Assembly: GCA_043553855.1 (NCBI GenBank)
Contig: CP121336.1
Coordinates: 2,976,001 to 3,040,000, forward strand
Direction: 5' to 3'
Origin: JAUIAS01 sp030425395
Lineage (GTDB): Bacteria; Pseudomonadota; Alphaproteobacteria; Rhodobacterales; Rhodobacteraceae
Length of the DNA: 64,000 nt
Below the pieces are notes generated by a model. It was not told the DNA's origin. It saw only the letters and a list, made by a program, of their open reading frames with translations, and searched no databases. Shown here piece after piece: positions 44,823-53,740 of this stretch (positions are counted from its first letter, which is position 1; every line of letters starts with the position of its first letter). Position numbers and translations under genes: made by a program.

Positions 44823-46607
44823 TCAGTGATCCACGGCTTCGCCGGCACCGCGCGGGATACGCACGCTTTCGACCAGATCCTTGATCTCCTGCGGGGTCTC
44901 CTTGGTCATGCCCGCGACGATATAGGCAACCGCAAAGTTGATCGCCGCGCCGATGGCACCAAAGGAGGTGGACTTGACCGTGCCCAGCAGCGGATTGTCG
45001 TCCGTGAAGCTGTTGGTGTCCGGAACAAAGAACCAGCCCTTGTGCAGGAAGATATACAGCAACGTCACGGTGAGACCGGCAAGCATGCCCGCAACCGCAC
45101 CGGTGTTGTTGATCTTGGTCGAGAAGATACCCATCATCAACGCCGGGAAGATGGATGCAGCGGCCAGACCGAAGGCAAGCGCCACGGTTTGTGCGGCAAA
45201 TCCCGGAGGATTGAGGCCAAGGTAAGTTGCAACCCCGATCGCCACAGCCATGGCAACCCGCGCCGACATCAGTTCACCTTTTTCCGAGATGTTCGGATTG
45301 ATGGCACCCTTGATGAGATCGTGCGACACAGCCGACGAAATCGCGAGAAGCAGACCGGCAGCCGTCGACAGCGCGGCGGCAAGACCACCGGCGGCGACAA
45401 GGCCGATCACCCAGCCGGGAAGGTTGGCGATCTCGGGGTTGGCCAGAACCAGGATGTCACGATTGAATTTGGTCAATTCGTTTCCGGCCCAGCCATTGGC
45501 TGCTGCCTTTTCCTGCATCTCGGCGGAGGCATCGTTGTAATACTGGATCTTGCCGTCGCCGTTCTTGTCTTCCCAATCGAGAAGGCCGGTCTTCTGCCAC
45601 GTCGCCATCCAGTCATAGCGTGCGTCGTTTTCGATCTGTTCAACCGAAACCGCTTCACCGGATGTGCCGTTGGGCCACATCATGTCGGTGATGTTCAGGC
45701 GCGCCATTGCACCAACGGCAGGTGCCGTGAGGTAGAGCAGAGCGATGAACACAAGCGTCCAGCCCGCGGACCAGCGTGCGTCTGCAACACGGGGCACGGT
45801 GAAGAAGCGCATGATGACGTGGGGCAGACCGGCGGTGCCGATCATCAACGACAAGGTAAACAGAACCATGTTGAGCGTATCAGCATGGTGCAGGGTGTAT
45901 TCCTTGAAGCCCAGCTCGGTCACGATGGCGTCCAGCTTGGCCAGAAGCGGTTCGCCGCTTGCCACGTGATCGCCAAACAGACCCAGTGCCGGGATCGGGT
46001 TGCCGGTCAGTTGCAGCGAGATGAAGATCGCCGGAATGGTATAGGCCATGATCAGAACGCAATACTGTGCGACCTGGGTGTATGTCACACCTTTCATGCC
46101 GCCGAACACCGCGTAAGCAAACACAACACAGGCACCGATCAGCAGGCCCGAGGTGTTGCTGACTTCGAGGAAGCGGCCAAAGGCCACGCCAACGCCGGTC
46201 ATCTGGCCGATCACATAGGTGGTCGATGCAACGATCAGGCAGACCACGGCGACGATGCGGGCGGTCTGGCTGTAGAAGCGATCACCGATGAATTCGGAGA
46301 CGGTGTATTTGCCGAACTTGCGCAGGTAAGGCGCAAGCAAAAGCGCCAGCAGCACATAACCGCCCGTCCAGCCCATAAGGAAGGAAGAGTTGTCATAGCC
46401 GGTAAACGCAATGAGGCCCGCCATCGAGATGAAGGAGGCCGCCGACATCCAGTCAGCCGCAGTTGCCATCCCGTTGGTGACGGGATGCACGCCGCGGCCG
46501 GCTGCGTAGAATTCCGATGTGGAGCCCGCGCGGGCCCAAATCGCGATGCCGATGTAGAGCGCGAAAGACGCCCCCACGAACATCAGGTTAATTGTAAACT
46601 GGTCCAT
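44823..46607 (-). CDS. actP: Sodium:solute symporter (acetate permease type)
   Basis: 594 residues with about 13 membrane spans, of the sodium/solute symporter family as found with DUF4212 (VC_2705 group). Examples are ADWMSAASFISMAGLIAFTG and GFAAQTVALAFGLAAASIFP. A long loop at about 310-370 with KNGDGKIQYYNDA looks like a calcium-binding EF-hand-like loop, unusual for the family. It probably takes up acetate or another short carboxylate for acs. It starts 18 bases after DUF4212. Confidence 0.87.
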   Translation of the reverse strand: MDQFTINLMFVGASFALYIGIAIWARAGSTSEFYAAGRGVHPVTNGMATAADWMSAASFISMAGLIAFTGYDNSSFLMGWTGGYVLLALLLAPYLRKFGKYTVSEFIGDRFYSQTARIVAVVCLIVASTTYVIGQMTGVGVAFGRFLEVSNTSGLLIGACVVFAYAVFGGMKGVTYTQVAQYCVLIMAYTIPAIFISLQLTGNPIPALGLFGDHVASGEPLLAKLDAIVTELGFKEYTLHHADTLNMVLFTLSLMIGTAGLPHVIMRFFTVPRVADARWSAGWTLVFIALLYLTAPAVGAMARLNITDMMWPNGTSGEAVSVEQIENDARYDWMATWQKTGLLDWEDKNGDGKIQYYNDASAEMQEKAAANGWAGNELTKFNRDILVLANPEIANLPGWVIGLVAAGGLAAALSTAAGLLLAISSAVSHDLIKGAINPNISEKGELMSARVAMAVAIGVATYLGLNPPGFAAQTVALAFGLAAASIFPALMMGIFSTKINNTGAVAGMLAGLTVTLLYIFLHKGWFFVPDTNSFTDDNPLLGTVKSTSFGAIGAAINFAVAYIVAGMTKETPQEIKDLVESVRIPRGAGEAVDH

Positions 46608-46625
46608 CTGTCCCTTGGTCCCTTA

Positions 46626-46907
46626 TTATTCTTCAACGCCGTGTTCACGGTCGATGCTGTTCATCCGCCATGCGTAGAAAAAGATCAGCGCGAGGAAGAC
46701 GAGGATCGAGCCTTGCTGAGCAAACCAGAAGCCGAGATCGGAACCGCCAACGGCGATCCCGGACAGCATCGGGCGCAGCAAAATGCCGAATCCGAATGAT
46801 ACGAGAGCCCAGATAACAAGGCTCACGCGGATGATGCGCAGGTTTGCAGTCCAATAGCTTTTGTCAGCTTTGGCCTGGTCTGCGGCACGACTTGATTGAT
46901 CCGCCAC
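46626..46907 (-). CDS. DUF4212 small membrane protein (symporter partner)
   Basis: 93 residues with two membrane spans (IIRVSLVIWALVSFGFGILL and FWFAQQGSILVFLALIFFYA). This family always pairs with an SSS-type symporter and is thought to be its small subunit. GTG start at 46907 with AAAGGAGG 7 bases before it; an ATG-led ORF to 47057 runs into adk and is not used. 64 bases after adk. Confidence 0.88.
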   Translation of the reverse strand: MADQSSRAADQAKADKSYWTANLRIIRVSLVIWALVSFGFGILLRPMLSGIAVGGSDLGFWFAQQGSILVFLALIFFYAWRMNSIDREHGVEE

Positions 46908-46971
46908 GGCGGTTCCTCCTTTTACTCGGTTTGAGAGGGACCCCGCACAGCGAGGCCCCGGTGTCTTTGGC

Positions 46972-47667
46972 CTAGTCCGTTGCTTCGCGGACGACGGCAG
47001 CGAGGTTTCCGGCAATGGTGTCGATAGCGCCCATGGCATCGACGGATTGCAGAACACCCCGGTCTTGGTAATACGCGATCAGCGGGGCAGTCTGGGCGTG
47101 ATAGGCTTCCAGACGACTTCCGACCGTTTCCGCGTTATCATCGGCGCGGCGGATGAAATCCGTCCCGCCGCATTTGTCACACACGCCCTCGGCCTTGGGG
47201 GTCTTGAACGTGTCGTGCCAGCCTTCGCCACACCCGCTACAGGTATAACGGCCCGAAATGCGCGTCACCATCGCGGCGTCGTCCACTTCGAGGCTGACAG
47301 CGGCGTTGATCCGCTGTCCGTTTTCAGCAAGCAACCCGTCAAGCGCCTCGGCCTGAACGGTGGTGCGCGGGAACCCGTCAAGGATCACGCCCTTGGCAAC
47401 GTCGGGTTCACGCAGCCGGTCGCGCAGGATCGCGATGACGATATCGTCGCTGACCAGATCGCCCGCCTCCATCACCGCCTTGGCGGCGCGGCCCGCTTCG
47501 GTGCCCGCGGCCACGGCCGCGCGCAGAAGATCACCGGTTGACAGTTGTACCAACCCAAATGCGTCCTCGAGCATCCGCGCCTGCGTTCCCTTGCCCGAGC
47601 CGGGAGGCCCGAGAAGGATCAGAACGGCGGGCGTGTTGGTGACGGCTGTTGTCGCATCGCGGGCCAT
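46972..47667 (-). CDS. adk: Adenylate kinase
   Basis: 231 residues. The P-loop LGPPGSGKGTQARM is near residue 19. The lid holds the four-cysteine zinc site (CSGCGEG and CDKCGG), so it is the long, zinc-bearing form. It converts AMP plus ATP to 2 ADP. It starts 2 bases after acs, whose reaction releases AMP, so co-expression recycles it. A second general adk copy elsewhere in the genome is likely, because ribosomal-protein operons normally carry one. Confidence 0.95.
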   Translation of the reverse strand: MARDATTAVTNTPAVLILLGPPGSGKGTQARMLEDAFGLVQLSTGDLLRAAVAAGTEAGRAAKAVMEAGDLVSDDIVIAILRDRLREPDVAKGVILDGFPRTTVQAEALDGLLAENGQRINAAVSLEVDDAAMVTRISGRYTCSGCGEGWHDTFKTPKAEGVCDKCGGTDFIRRADDNAETVGSRLEAYHAQTAPLIAYYQDRGVLQSVDAMGAIDTIAGNLAAVVREATD

Positions 47668-47669
47668 GA

Positions 47670-49634
47670 TTACTTCCCACCCCGGTTTGCGATCAGATCA
47701 TCCACCACCGACGGATCGGCCAGTGTCGATGTATCACCAAGCGATCCGAAATCGTTTTCGGCGATCTTGCGCAGGATACGGCGCATGATCTTGCCCGACC
47801 GGGTTTTGGGCAGGCCGGGGGCCCACTGAACCACGTCCGGCGATGCGATCGGGCCGATTTCGGTGCGCACCCATGTGCGCAGTTCCTTGACCAGATCGTC
47901 GGTGGGTTCGACCCCGTTCATCAGGGTGACATAGCAATAGATGCCCTGACCCTTGATTTCGTGGGGATACCCGACAACGGCGGCCTCGGCCACGGCGGCA
48001 TGTGCCACCAGCGCGCTTTCCACTTCGGCGGTGCCCATGCGGTGGCCGGACACGTTGATCACATCGTCCACGCGGCCGGTGATCCAGTAATCGCCATCCG
48101 CGTCGCGCTTGCAGCCGTCACCGGAGAAGTAATAGCCCTTGTAGTCGCTGAAATAGGTCTTTTCGAACCGCTCGTGATCGCCCCAGACGGTGCGCATCTG
48201 GCCCGGCCAGCTTGCCTTGAGACACAGCACGCCTTCGGTGGGAACGCTGTGGATTTCCTCGCCCGACTGCGGATCTAGCACGACCGGCTGCACGCCAAAG
48301 AACGGCTTCATCGCGGAACCGGGCTTGAGCGCGTGTGCACCGGGCAGCGGGGTCAACAGGTGGCCGCCGGTTTCGGTCTGCCACCACGTATCGACAATCG
48401 GGCAATTTCCCTTGCCGACAACGTCGTTGTACCAGTTCCAGGCCTCGGGGTTGATGGGTTCGCCCACGGTGCCCAGAATGCGCAGCGAAGACAGGTCGCA
48501 CTTCTCGACGAATTCGGTGCCCTGGCCCATCAGGGCGCGGATCGCTGTCGGCGCGGTGTAGAACTGGTTGACCTTGTGCTTTTCGCACACCTGCCAGAAA
48601 CGCGACGCGTCGGGATATGTCGGCACGCCTTCGAACATCAGCGTGGTCGCGCCATTGGCCAGCGGGCCATAGACGATATAGCTGTGGCCGGTGACCCAAC
48701 CCACGTCAGCGGTGCACCAATATACGTCGCCGTCATGGTAATCGAACACGTATTCATGGGTGATCGCGGCATAGACGAGATACCCGCCGGTGGTGTGCAC
48801 CACGCCTTTGGGCTGACCGGTGGAACCGGATGTATACAGGATGAACAGCGGGTCTTCGGCGTTCATTTCCGCAGGGGCGCTGAAATCATCCGCCTCAAGC
48901 ATCATTTCGTTGTAGTCATAGTCACGGTCGTTGATCCACGTGGTCTGATCGCCCGTGCGCTTGACCACCAGACATTTGACGGTGTCCTTGCAGTGCAGAA
49001 GGGCCGCGTCGGTGTTGGATTTCAGGGCCGTCTTGCGGCCGCCGCGCGGGGCGCAGTCGGCGGTGATGACGACCTTGGCATCGGATCCGTTGATCCGTGC
49101 CGCCAGCGCATCGGGGGAGAAGCCCGCGAACACGATGGAATGGATCGCGCCGATGCGTGCGCAAGCCAGCATGACATAGGCCGCTTCGGGGATCATGGGC
49201 AGATAGATGACAACCCGGTCGCCTTTGCGCACGCCCAGACTTTCCAGAACATTCGCGGTGCGGCAGACCGACCGGTGCAAATCCTTGTAGGTGATGTGCT
49301 GGGCGGCTTCGTTGGGATCGTCGGGCTCAAAGATAATGGCGGTTTGATCGCCCCGGGTCTCGAGGTGACGATCCACACAGTTGGCCGACACGTTCAGGGT
49401 GCCGTCACCGAACCAGTTGATCGACACATTGCCCAACGTGAAATCCACGTCCTGAACCTTGGTGAAAGGTTTGATCCAGTCGATTCGCTTGCCCTGTTCG
49501 GCCCAGAACGCATCCGGGTCCGCCACAGAGGCGGCATACATCTCTTCGTACTTGGCAGCATCAATATGCGCCTTGGCCACCGCGTCTGCGGATGGCGGGT
49601 ATACGGTGACGTCGGTTTGAGCGTTTTGTGTCAT
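47670..49634 (-). CDS. acs: Acetate--CoA ligase (acetyl-CoA synthetase)
   Basis: 654 residues. ATP-grasp-like adenylation motif ILYTSGSTGQPKGVVHTTGG and the ACS C-terminal lysine (GLPKTRSGKIMRRILRK, a site that family members regulate by acetylation) are both present. It makes acetyl-CoA from acetate, ATP and CoA, releasing AMP and PPi. GGGAGGAG stands before the ATG at 49634. A longer ORF from 49715 is not conserved. Confidence 0.96.
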   Translation of the reverse strand: MTQNAQTDVTVYPPSADAVAKAHIDAAKYEEMYAASVADPDAFWAEQGKRIDWIKPFTKVQDVDFTLGNVSINWFGDGTLNVSANCVDRHLETRGDQTAIIFEPDDPNEAAQHITYKDLHRSVCRTANVLESLGVRKGDRVVIYLPMIPEAAYVMLACARIGAIHSIVFAGFSPDALAARINGSDAKVVITADCAPRGGRKTALKSNTDAALLHCKDTVKCLVVKRTGDQTTWINDRDYDYNEMMLEADDFSAPAEMNAEDPLFILYTSGSTGQPKGVVHTTGGYLVYAAITHEYVFDYHDGDVYWCTADVGWVTGHSYIVYGPLANGATTLMFEGVPTYPDASRFWQVCEKHKVNQFYTAPTAIRALMGQGTEFVEKCDLSSLRILGTVGEPINPEAWNWYNDVVGKGNCPIVDTWWQTETGGHLLTPLPGAHALKPGSAMKPFFGVQPVVLDPQSGEEIHSVPTEGVLCLKASWPGQMRTVWGDHERFEKTYFSDYKGYYFSGDGCKRDADGDYWITGRVDDVINVSGHRMGTAEVESALVAHAAVAEAAVVGYPHEIKGQGIYCYVTLMNGVEPTDDLVKELRTWVRTEIGPIASPDVVQWAPGLPKTRSGKIMRRILRKIAENDFGSLGDTSTLADPSVVDDLIANRGGK

Positions 49635-50165
49635 TGAGGCTCCTCCCTCTGACGGTGACTGTTGGCCCGAACCTGTCTTCGGATCGAGCGACGGACGCAT
49701 AAAGTCCGATCTCACCCCGGATCATAGCGACCGGTGAAAATAATGAAATAAGGCGCGGAAATGTATGAATTTATTTGTAAAGGTTTTGATGTTTTTTCAG
49801 ACCTTTTGTAAATTTCGTTTTCAGAATGGTAAATTTCCCTTACGTAAAAGGGCTTTGCCCCTAGTCGCGGTGCTGACTTGGACGCCGTTTTGCGGAAAAA
49901 AACGGCAGCGCAATGATCTTTCACAGGCCGGGTGCGGGTGTGACATATTGTGTCGGTATACCTTTGTATGCTCGAAAGTGGCGCTCTTCGGGCTAACCCG
50001 CTGACGTCTTTCGGGCGAGTCGTTGCTCGCCGTTCGCTCGATGGTGTTCACGTAAACATTCTTTGCCTCCAGAGATCCCCCACAGGGTTGGCACTCGCGG
50101 CTTGTCGCGCTAACGTCCCCGCAAGCGGCCCGCAGTGACCGGGTTGCGCAATAGGGAGAAATATC
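49635..50165. promoter_or_regulatory. Divergent acs/TRAP control region
   Basis: 531 bases without a credible gene, AT-rich at the acs side. TTTGTAAA occurs twice, 49774-49781 and 49805-49812, spaced 31 bases start to start, about three helical turns, which suggests a cooperative operator. CCTTACGTAAAAGG at 49839-49852 is a related imperfect palindrome. GGGAGAA at 50154-50160 is the ribosome site of the TRAP gene. Confidence 0.45.
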
Positions 50166-51182
50166 ATGAACAAATATCTGGCAGGCGCCGCGGCAGCGGC
50201 AGTGTCCGTTGCCTTTGTGTCCGAAGCAGCAGCGACGGAATGGAACGTATCGGTCTGGGGCAAGCGCCGCGCCTTTACCGAGCATGTCGAAAAACTGGCC
50301 GAGCTGGTCAGCGAAAAGACCGGCGGCGAATTCACCATGAACGTGAGCTATGGCGGTCTGTCCAAGAACCGTGAAAACCTGGATGGGATTTCCATCGGCG
50401 CGTTTGAGATGGCGCAGTTCTGTGCGGGCTATCACCGCGACAAGAACCGCGTTGTGACCGTTCTGGAGCTGCCCTTCCTCGGGGTTGAGAACCTTGAGCA
50501 GGAAGTGGCCGTTTCCAAGGCCGTCTACAGCCATCCCGCCGCCGCCGAGGAAATGGAGCAGTGGAACGCCAAGCTGCTGATGACCTCGCCGATGCCGCAG
50601 TATAACCTTGTCGGCACGGGCGAGCCGCGCGACACGCTGGCCAAGATGGAAGGCATGCGTGTGCGTGCGACCGGTGGTCTGGGTCAGGCGTTCAAGGCCG
50701 TGGGCGCGGTGCCGACATCCGTGACCGCAACCGAAGCCTATCAGGCGATGGATTCCGGCGTGGTCGATACGGTGGCCTTTGCCCAGCACGCGCACCTGTC
50801 GTTCGGCACCATCAATCAGGCCGACTGGTGGACCGCGAACCTGAACCCCGGCACGGTGAACTGTCCTGTGGTCGTCAACATCGACGCCTACGAAGACCTC
50901 CCCGATGCGCATCGCGCGGCGCTGGACAGCTCCGTGGACGAGGCGCTGGATCACTACCTTGCCAACTACGGCGAACTGCTCAAGCGTTGGGATGCCGTGC
51001 TTGCCGAGAAGGGCGTTGAAAAGGTCATGATCTCGGACGAGGAACTCGCCGCGTTCCGCGCCGCGGCGGCCGATCCGATCCGCGACGCATGGATCAAGGA
51101 CATGGAAGCACAGGGCCTGCCGGGTCAGGAACTGTATGACCTCGTGGTCAAGACCCTCGCAGAAGCCAAAAGCGGTAGCTGA
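50166..51182 (+). CDS. dctP: TRAP transporter solute-binding protein (DctP family)
   Basis: 338 residues, signal peptide MNKYLAGAAAAAVSVAFVSE and cleavage near AAATEW. EGMRVRATGGLGQAFKAVGA carries the conserved Arg that holds the carboxylate group of the ligand in TRAP binding proteins. Substrate is probably a carboxylate, identity unknown. First of the P-Q-M set, separated from Q by two hairpins. Confidence 0.92.
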   Translation: MNKYLAGAAAAAVSVAFVSEAAATEWNVSVWGKRRAFTEHVEKLAELVSEKTGGEFTMNVSYGGLSKNRENLDGISIGAFEMAQFCAGYHRDKNRVVTVLELPFLGVENLEQEVAVSKAVYSHPAAAEEMEQWNAKLLMTSPMPQYNLVGTGEPRDTLAKMEGMRVRATGGLGQAFKAVGAVPTSVTATEAYQAMDSGVVDTVAFAQHAHLSFGTINQADWWTANLNPGTVNCPVVVNIDAYEDLPDAHRAALDSSVDEALDHYLANYGELLKRWDAVLAEKGVEKVMISDEELAAFRAAAADPIRDAWIKDMEAQGLPGQELYDLVVKTLAEAKSGS

Positions 51183-51189
51183 TCCCAAC

Positions 51190-51252
51190 TTCAGGGTGCG
51201 CCCTGAACGATCGGCAATAAGAAAGACAAGGCGAGGATTTCCTCGCCTTGTC
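51190..51252 (+). terminator. Two intercistronic hairpins after dctP
   Basis: TTCAGGG-TGCG-CCCTGAA (51190-51207, perfect 7-bp stem) is followed by GACAAGGCGAGG-ATTT-CCTCGCCTTGTC (51225-51252, perfect 12-bp stem). No T-tract follows, so these are more likely mRNA-stabilising or attenuating elements that keep dctP mRNA more abundant than dctQM, as is common for binding-protein genes. Confidence 0.65.
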
Positions 51253-51275
51253 CCTTACGAACGGGGGAAAATAAC

Positions 51276-51947
51276 ATGGCCGGATCAGCGGCAGTGCTGG
51301 AGGATTCCAGCCTTCTGAGCGCATTGGACAGGCGTCTGGTAAAACTGGAACGGGTTCTCGCTCTGATGAGCGGGCTGGCGATCTTTTCGCTGATGTTCCT
51401 CGCGGTGTATTCGGTGCTGGGGCGGCAGCTCGACAAAACCTTTCTCGCACCGTTTCTCGACAAGATCGGCATCATGGATGGGCCGTTGCTGGGGTATGTG
51501 GATTTCATCGAAGCGATGATGCCCATCATCGCCATCATGGGCGTTTCCTATGTGGCGCGTAACGGCATTCACATCCGTATGGACATGCTGGTCAGCCAGT
51601 TGAACGGGCGGCTGCTCTGGCTGTTCGAACTGGTGTCTGTGTTGCTGATGCTGGTGTTGATGCTGGCGCTGACATGGGGGGCTTGGGAACATTTCTCGCG
51701 GTCCTTCGATTGCTCGGTCCCACTGTGTTCGCGCGACAGTTCCATCGACGTGGGCCTGCCGACGTGGCCTTCCAAGCTGGTTGTGCCATTCGCCTTTCTG
51801 GTGCTGGTGCTGCGGCTGTTGTTGCAGACGTGGGGGTATGGCCGGGCCTTGGTGCTGGGGCTGGAGAACCCTGCGGCGGTTCCGCTGAACCTGAGTGTGG
51901 CCGAACAGGCCCGGCTTGAAGCCGAAAGTCTGGAAAGGGCAGGATAA
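51276..51947 (+). CDS. dctQ: TRAP transporter small permease (DctQ family)
   Basis: 223 residues with four membrane spans (first near residue 28: RVLALMSGLAIFSLMFLAVY). Forms the membrane complex with DctM. The stop codon overlaps the next start by one base (TAATG). Confidence 0.92.
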   Translation: MAGSAAVLEDSSLLSALDRRLVKLERVLALMSGLAIFSLMFLAVYSVLGRQLDKTFLAPFLDKIGIMDGPLLGYVDFIEAMMPIIAIMGVSYVARNGIHIRMDMLVSQLNGRLLWLFELVSVLLMLVLMLALTWGAWEHFSRSFDCSVPLCSRDSSIDVGLPTWPSKLVVPFAFLVLVLRLLLQTWGYGRALVLGLENPAAVPLNLSVAEQARLEAESLERAG

Positions 51948-53374
51948 TGGAACCCATCGACATTGGCCTTTGGGTCTCGGGGGGGATGCTGGTCGCGGTG
52001 CTCATGGGCATGCGCGTGGCATTCGCGGCAGGTCTGGCCGGATTTATCGGGCTGGTCTGGATTTTCTGGGACAAGATGAAATACGCGCCCGAGAAATTCC
52101 TCTATTTCAACGAACGGCGGGAAATCTGGGACGGTGCCCTTGGCAAGGCGTTCCAGATCGCGGGGCAGGTGCCCCATTCCAAGGTGTCCGCGCAGGTGCT
52201 TTCGCTGATCCCGGTGTTCATCATGATCGGTTATCTGGCCTATCATGCCAAGCTGACCACAGCACTGTTCGAGGCGGCCAAACGCTGGATCGCGTGGGTG
52301 CCCGGAGGGCTGGCGGTGTCCACGGTGTTTGCCACCGCGGGATTTGCGGCGGTGTCGGGCGCATCCGTGGCGACAGCGGCGGTGTTTGCACGTATCGCCA
52401 TCCCGGAAATGCTCAAGATCGGCTACAATAAGCAGTTTGCCGCAGGGGTCGTGGCCGCGGGCGGCACGCTTGCGTCCCTGATCCCGCCCTCGGCGATCCT
52501 TGTGATCTATGCGATCATCGTGGAACAGGATGTGGGGCGGCTGTTGCTGGCGGGCTTCATACCCGGTGTGTTCTCCGCAATCGTCTATGCAATCATCATC
52601 ATCGGGATGGCGGTCACGCTCAAGACCATCGGGCCACCGGTCGGTGGCTTTACATGGCGCGAACGGTTCGCGTCTCTGCCGCCCGCGCTGCCCATCGTGG
52701 CGGTTGTGGTCATCATCATATTCTTTGTCTACAACCCCTTTGGTGACGCATGGGGAACCCCAACCGAAGGCGGGGCCATCGGCGCGTTCATCGTGTTCTG
52801 CATGGCGCTGTGGCGCGGAATGCGCTGGGGGCAGCTCAAAGAGGCGCTGCTTGAGACGGCCAAGCTGACAGTGATGATCTTTACCATCATCTGGGGCGTG
52901 CTGATCTATGTGCGGTTCCTTGGTTTTGCCCAGCTTCCCGACGCGTTTGCGGACTGGATCACCGGGCTGGAAATGTCGCCGCTGCTGATCCTGGTCTGTA
53001 TCCTGCTGGCCTATGCGGTGCTGGGCATGTTCATGGATGCCATCGGGATGCTGTTGCTGACCTTGCCGGTTGTCTATCCGGCGGTGATGGCCCTTAACGG
53101 CGGCGAATATGTGTCGGCGGCTGACAGTGCCTTTGGCATGTCGGGACCGATGTGTGCGATCTGGTTCGGTATTCTGGTCGTCAAGATGGCCGAGTTCTGT
53201 CTGATCACCCCACCCATCGGTCTGAATTGCTTTGTCGTCGCCGGTGTGCGCGATGACCTGACGGTTCAGGATGTGTTCAAAGGGGTGACGCCGTTCTTTA
53301 TCGCGGACGCCGTGACCATCGCCCTGCTGGTGGCCTTCCCGGCGATCGTGTTGTGGCTGCCATCGCTGGCCTGA
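51947..53374 (+). CDS. dctM: TRAP transporter large permease (DctM family)
   Basis: 475 residues with about 12 membrane spans; conserved parts include GAVGRIR-like ASVATAAVFARIAIPEMLKI, GYNKQFAAGVVAAGGTLASL and MFMDAIGMLLLTLPV. It conducts the substrate in sodium or proton symport. Ends the operon at a hairpin near 53397. Confidence 0.93.
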   Translation: MEPIDIGLWVSGGMLVAVLMGMRVAFAAGLAGFIGLVWIFWDKMKYAPEKFLYFNERREIWDGALGKAFQIAGQVPHSKVSAQVLSLIPVFIMIGYLAYHAKLTTALFEAAKRWIAWVPGGLAVSTVFATAGFAAVSGASVATAAVFARIAIPEMLKIGYNKQFAAGVVAAGGTLASLIPPSAILVIYAIIVEQDVGRLLLAGFIPGVFSAIVYAIIIIGMAVTLKTIGPPVGGFTWRERFASLPPALPIVAVVVIIIFFVYNPFGDAWGTPTEGGAIGAFIVFCMALWRGMRWGQLKEALLETAKLTVMIFTIIWGVLIYVRFLGFAQLPDAFADWITGLEMSPLLILVCILLAYAVLGMFMDAIGMLLLTLPVVYPAVMALNGGEYVSAADSAFGMSGPMCAIWFGILVVKMAEFCLITPPIGLNCFVVAGVRDDLTVQDVFKGVTPFFIADAVTIALLVAFPAIVLWLPSLA

Positions 53375-53396
53375 CGCGACACGAGTGACGGATTTC

Positions 53397-53425
53397 AAAG
53401 GGGGCGGCCTTGGGGTCGCCCCTTT
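53397..53425 (+). terminator. Terminator of the TRAP operon
   Basis: AAAGGGG(G)CG against CG-CCCCTTT, an about 9-bp stem with a bulged G and a 10-base loop. It lies 23 bases after the dctM stop. The tail is short, so termination may be partial. Confidence 0.5.
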
Positions 53426-53611
53426 GCCGTTGGGGCGGCCTGCAAGGTGCGACGCGCTGACAGCGGCCACGCCCTCCAAGTGCATTTTCAGCAACAAAAA
53501 AATGGGCGCGCGCCGGATGCGGGGGCACTGCGGCGAGGCGCCGCATCACAAGCCGCAGGCGCGGCCCTATCTGCTGTGTCGAACGATGCTCAACAAGGAG
53601 GCGCAGGCGCT

Positions 53612-53695
53612 ATGTTCAAAGGACTGGGACTTTCGATCACCATCATTGCCGCAGGGATGCTGGGGCTGCCGATTTTGCTGTTGAATATGGTCTGA
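53612..53695 (+). CDS. Very small membrane peptide (27 aa)
   Basis: 27 codons: MFKGLGLSITIIAAGMLGLP, then ILLLNMV, a single hydrophobic span. AAGGAGG stands about 9 bases before the ATG, a good ribosome site. No family known to me. Being between the TRAP operon and a convergent amidase it may be an orphan; its short length keeps confidence modest. Confidence 0.5.
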   Translation: MFKGLGLSITIIAAGMLGLPILLLNMV

Positions 53696-53740
53696 TCTGA
53701 CCATCGGAAAGCAGATGAAAAACGGGTCGGCCTGACCCAA

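Noticed and set aside
44742..46799. 685-codon open frame on the plus strand opposite the symporter gene
   Set aside because: Low-complexity His/Arg/Gly-rich shadow of the real minus-strand symporter; no family features.
47670..49715. Longer N-terminus for acs
   Set aside because: The extra 27 codons are not conserved and the ATG at 49634 has the GGGAGGAG ribosome site.
51569..53497. 642-codon minus-strand frame opposite dctQ/dctM
   Set aside because: The plus strand encodes the clear TRAP permeases; this frame is His/Arg-rich shadow.
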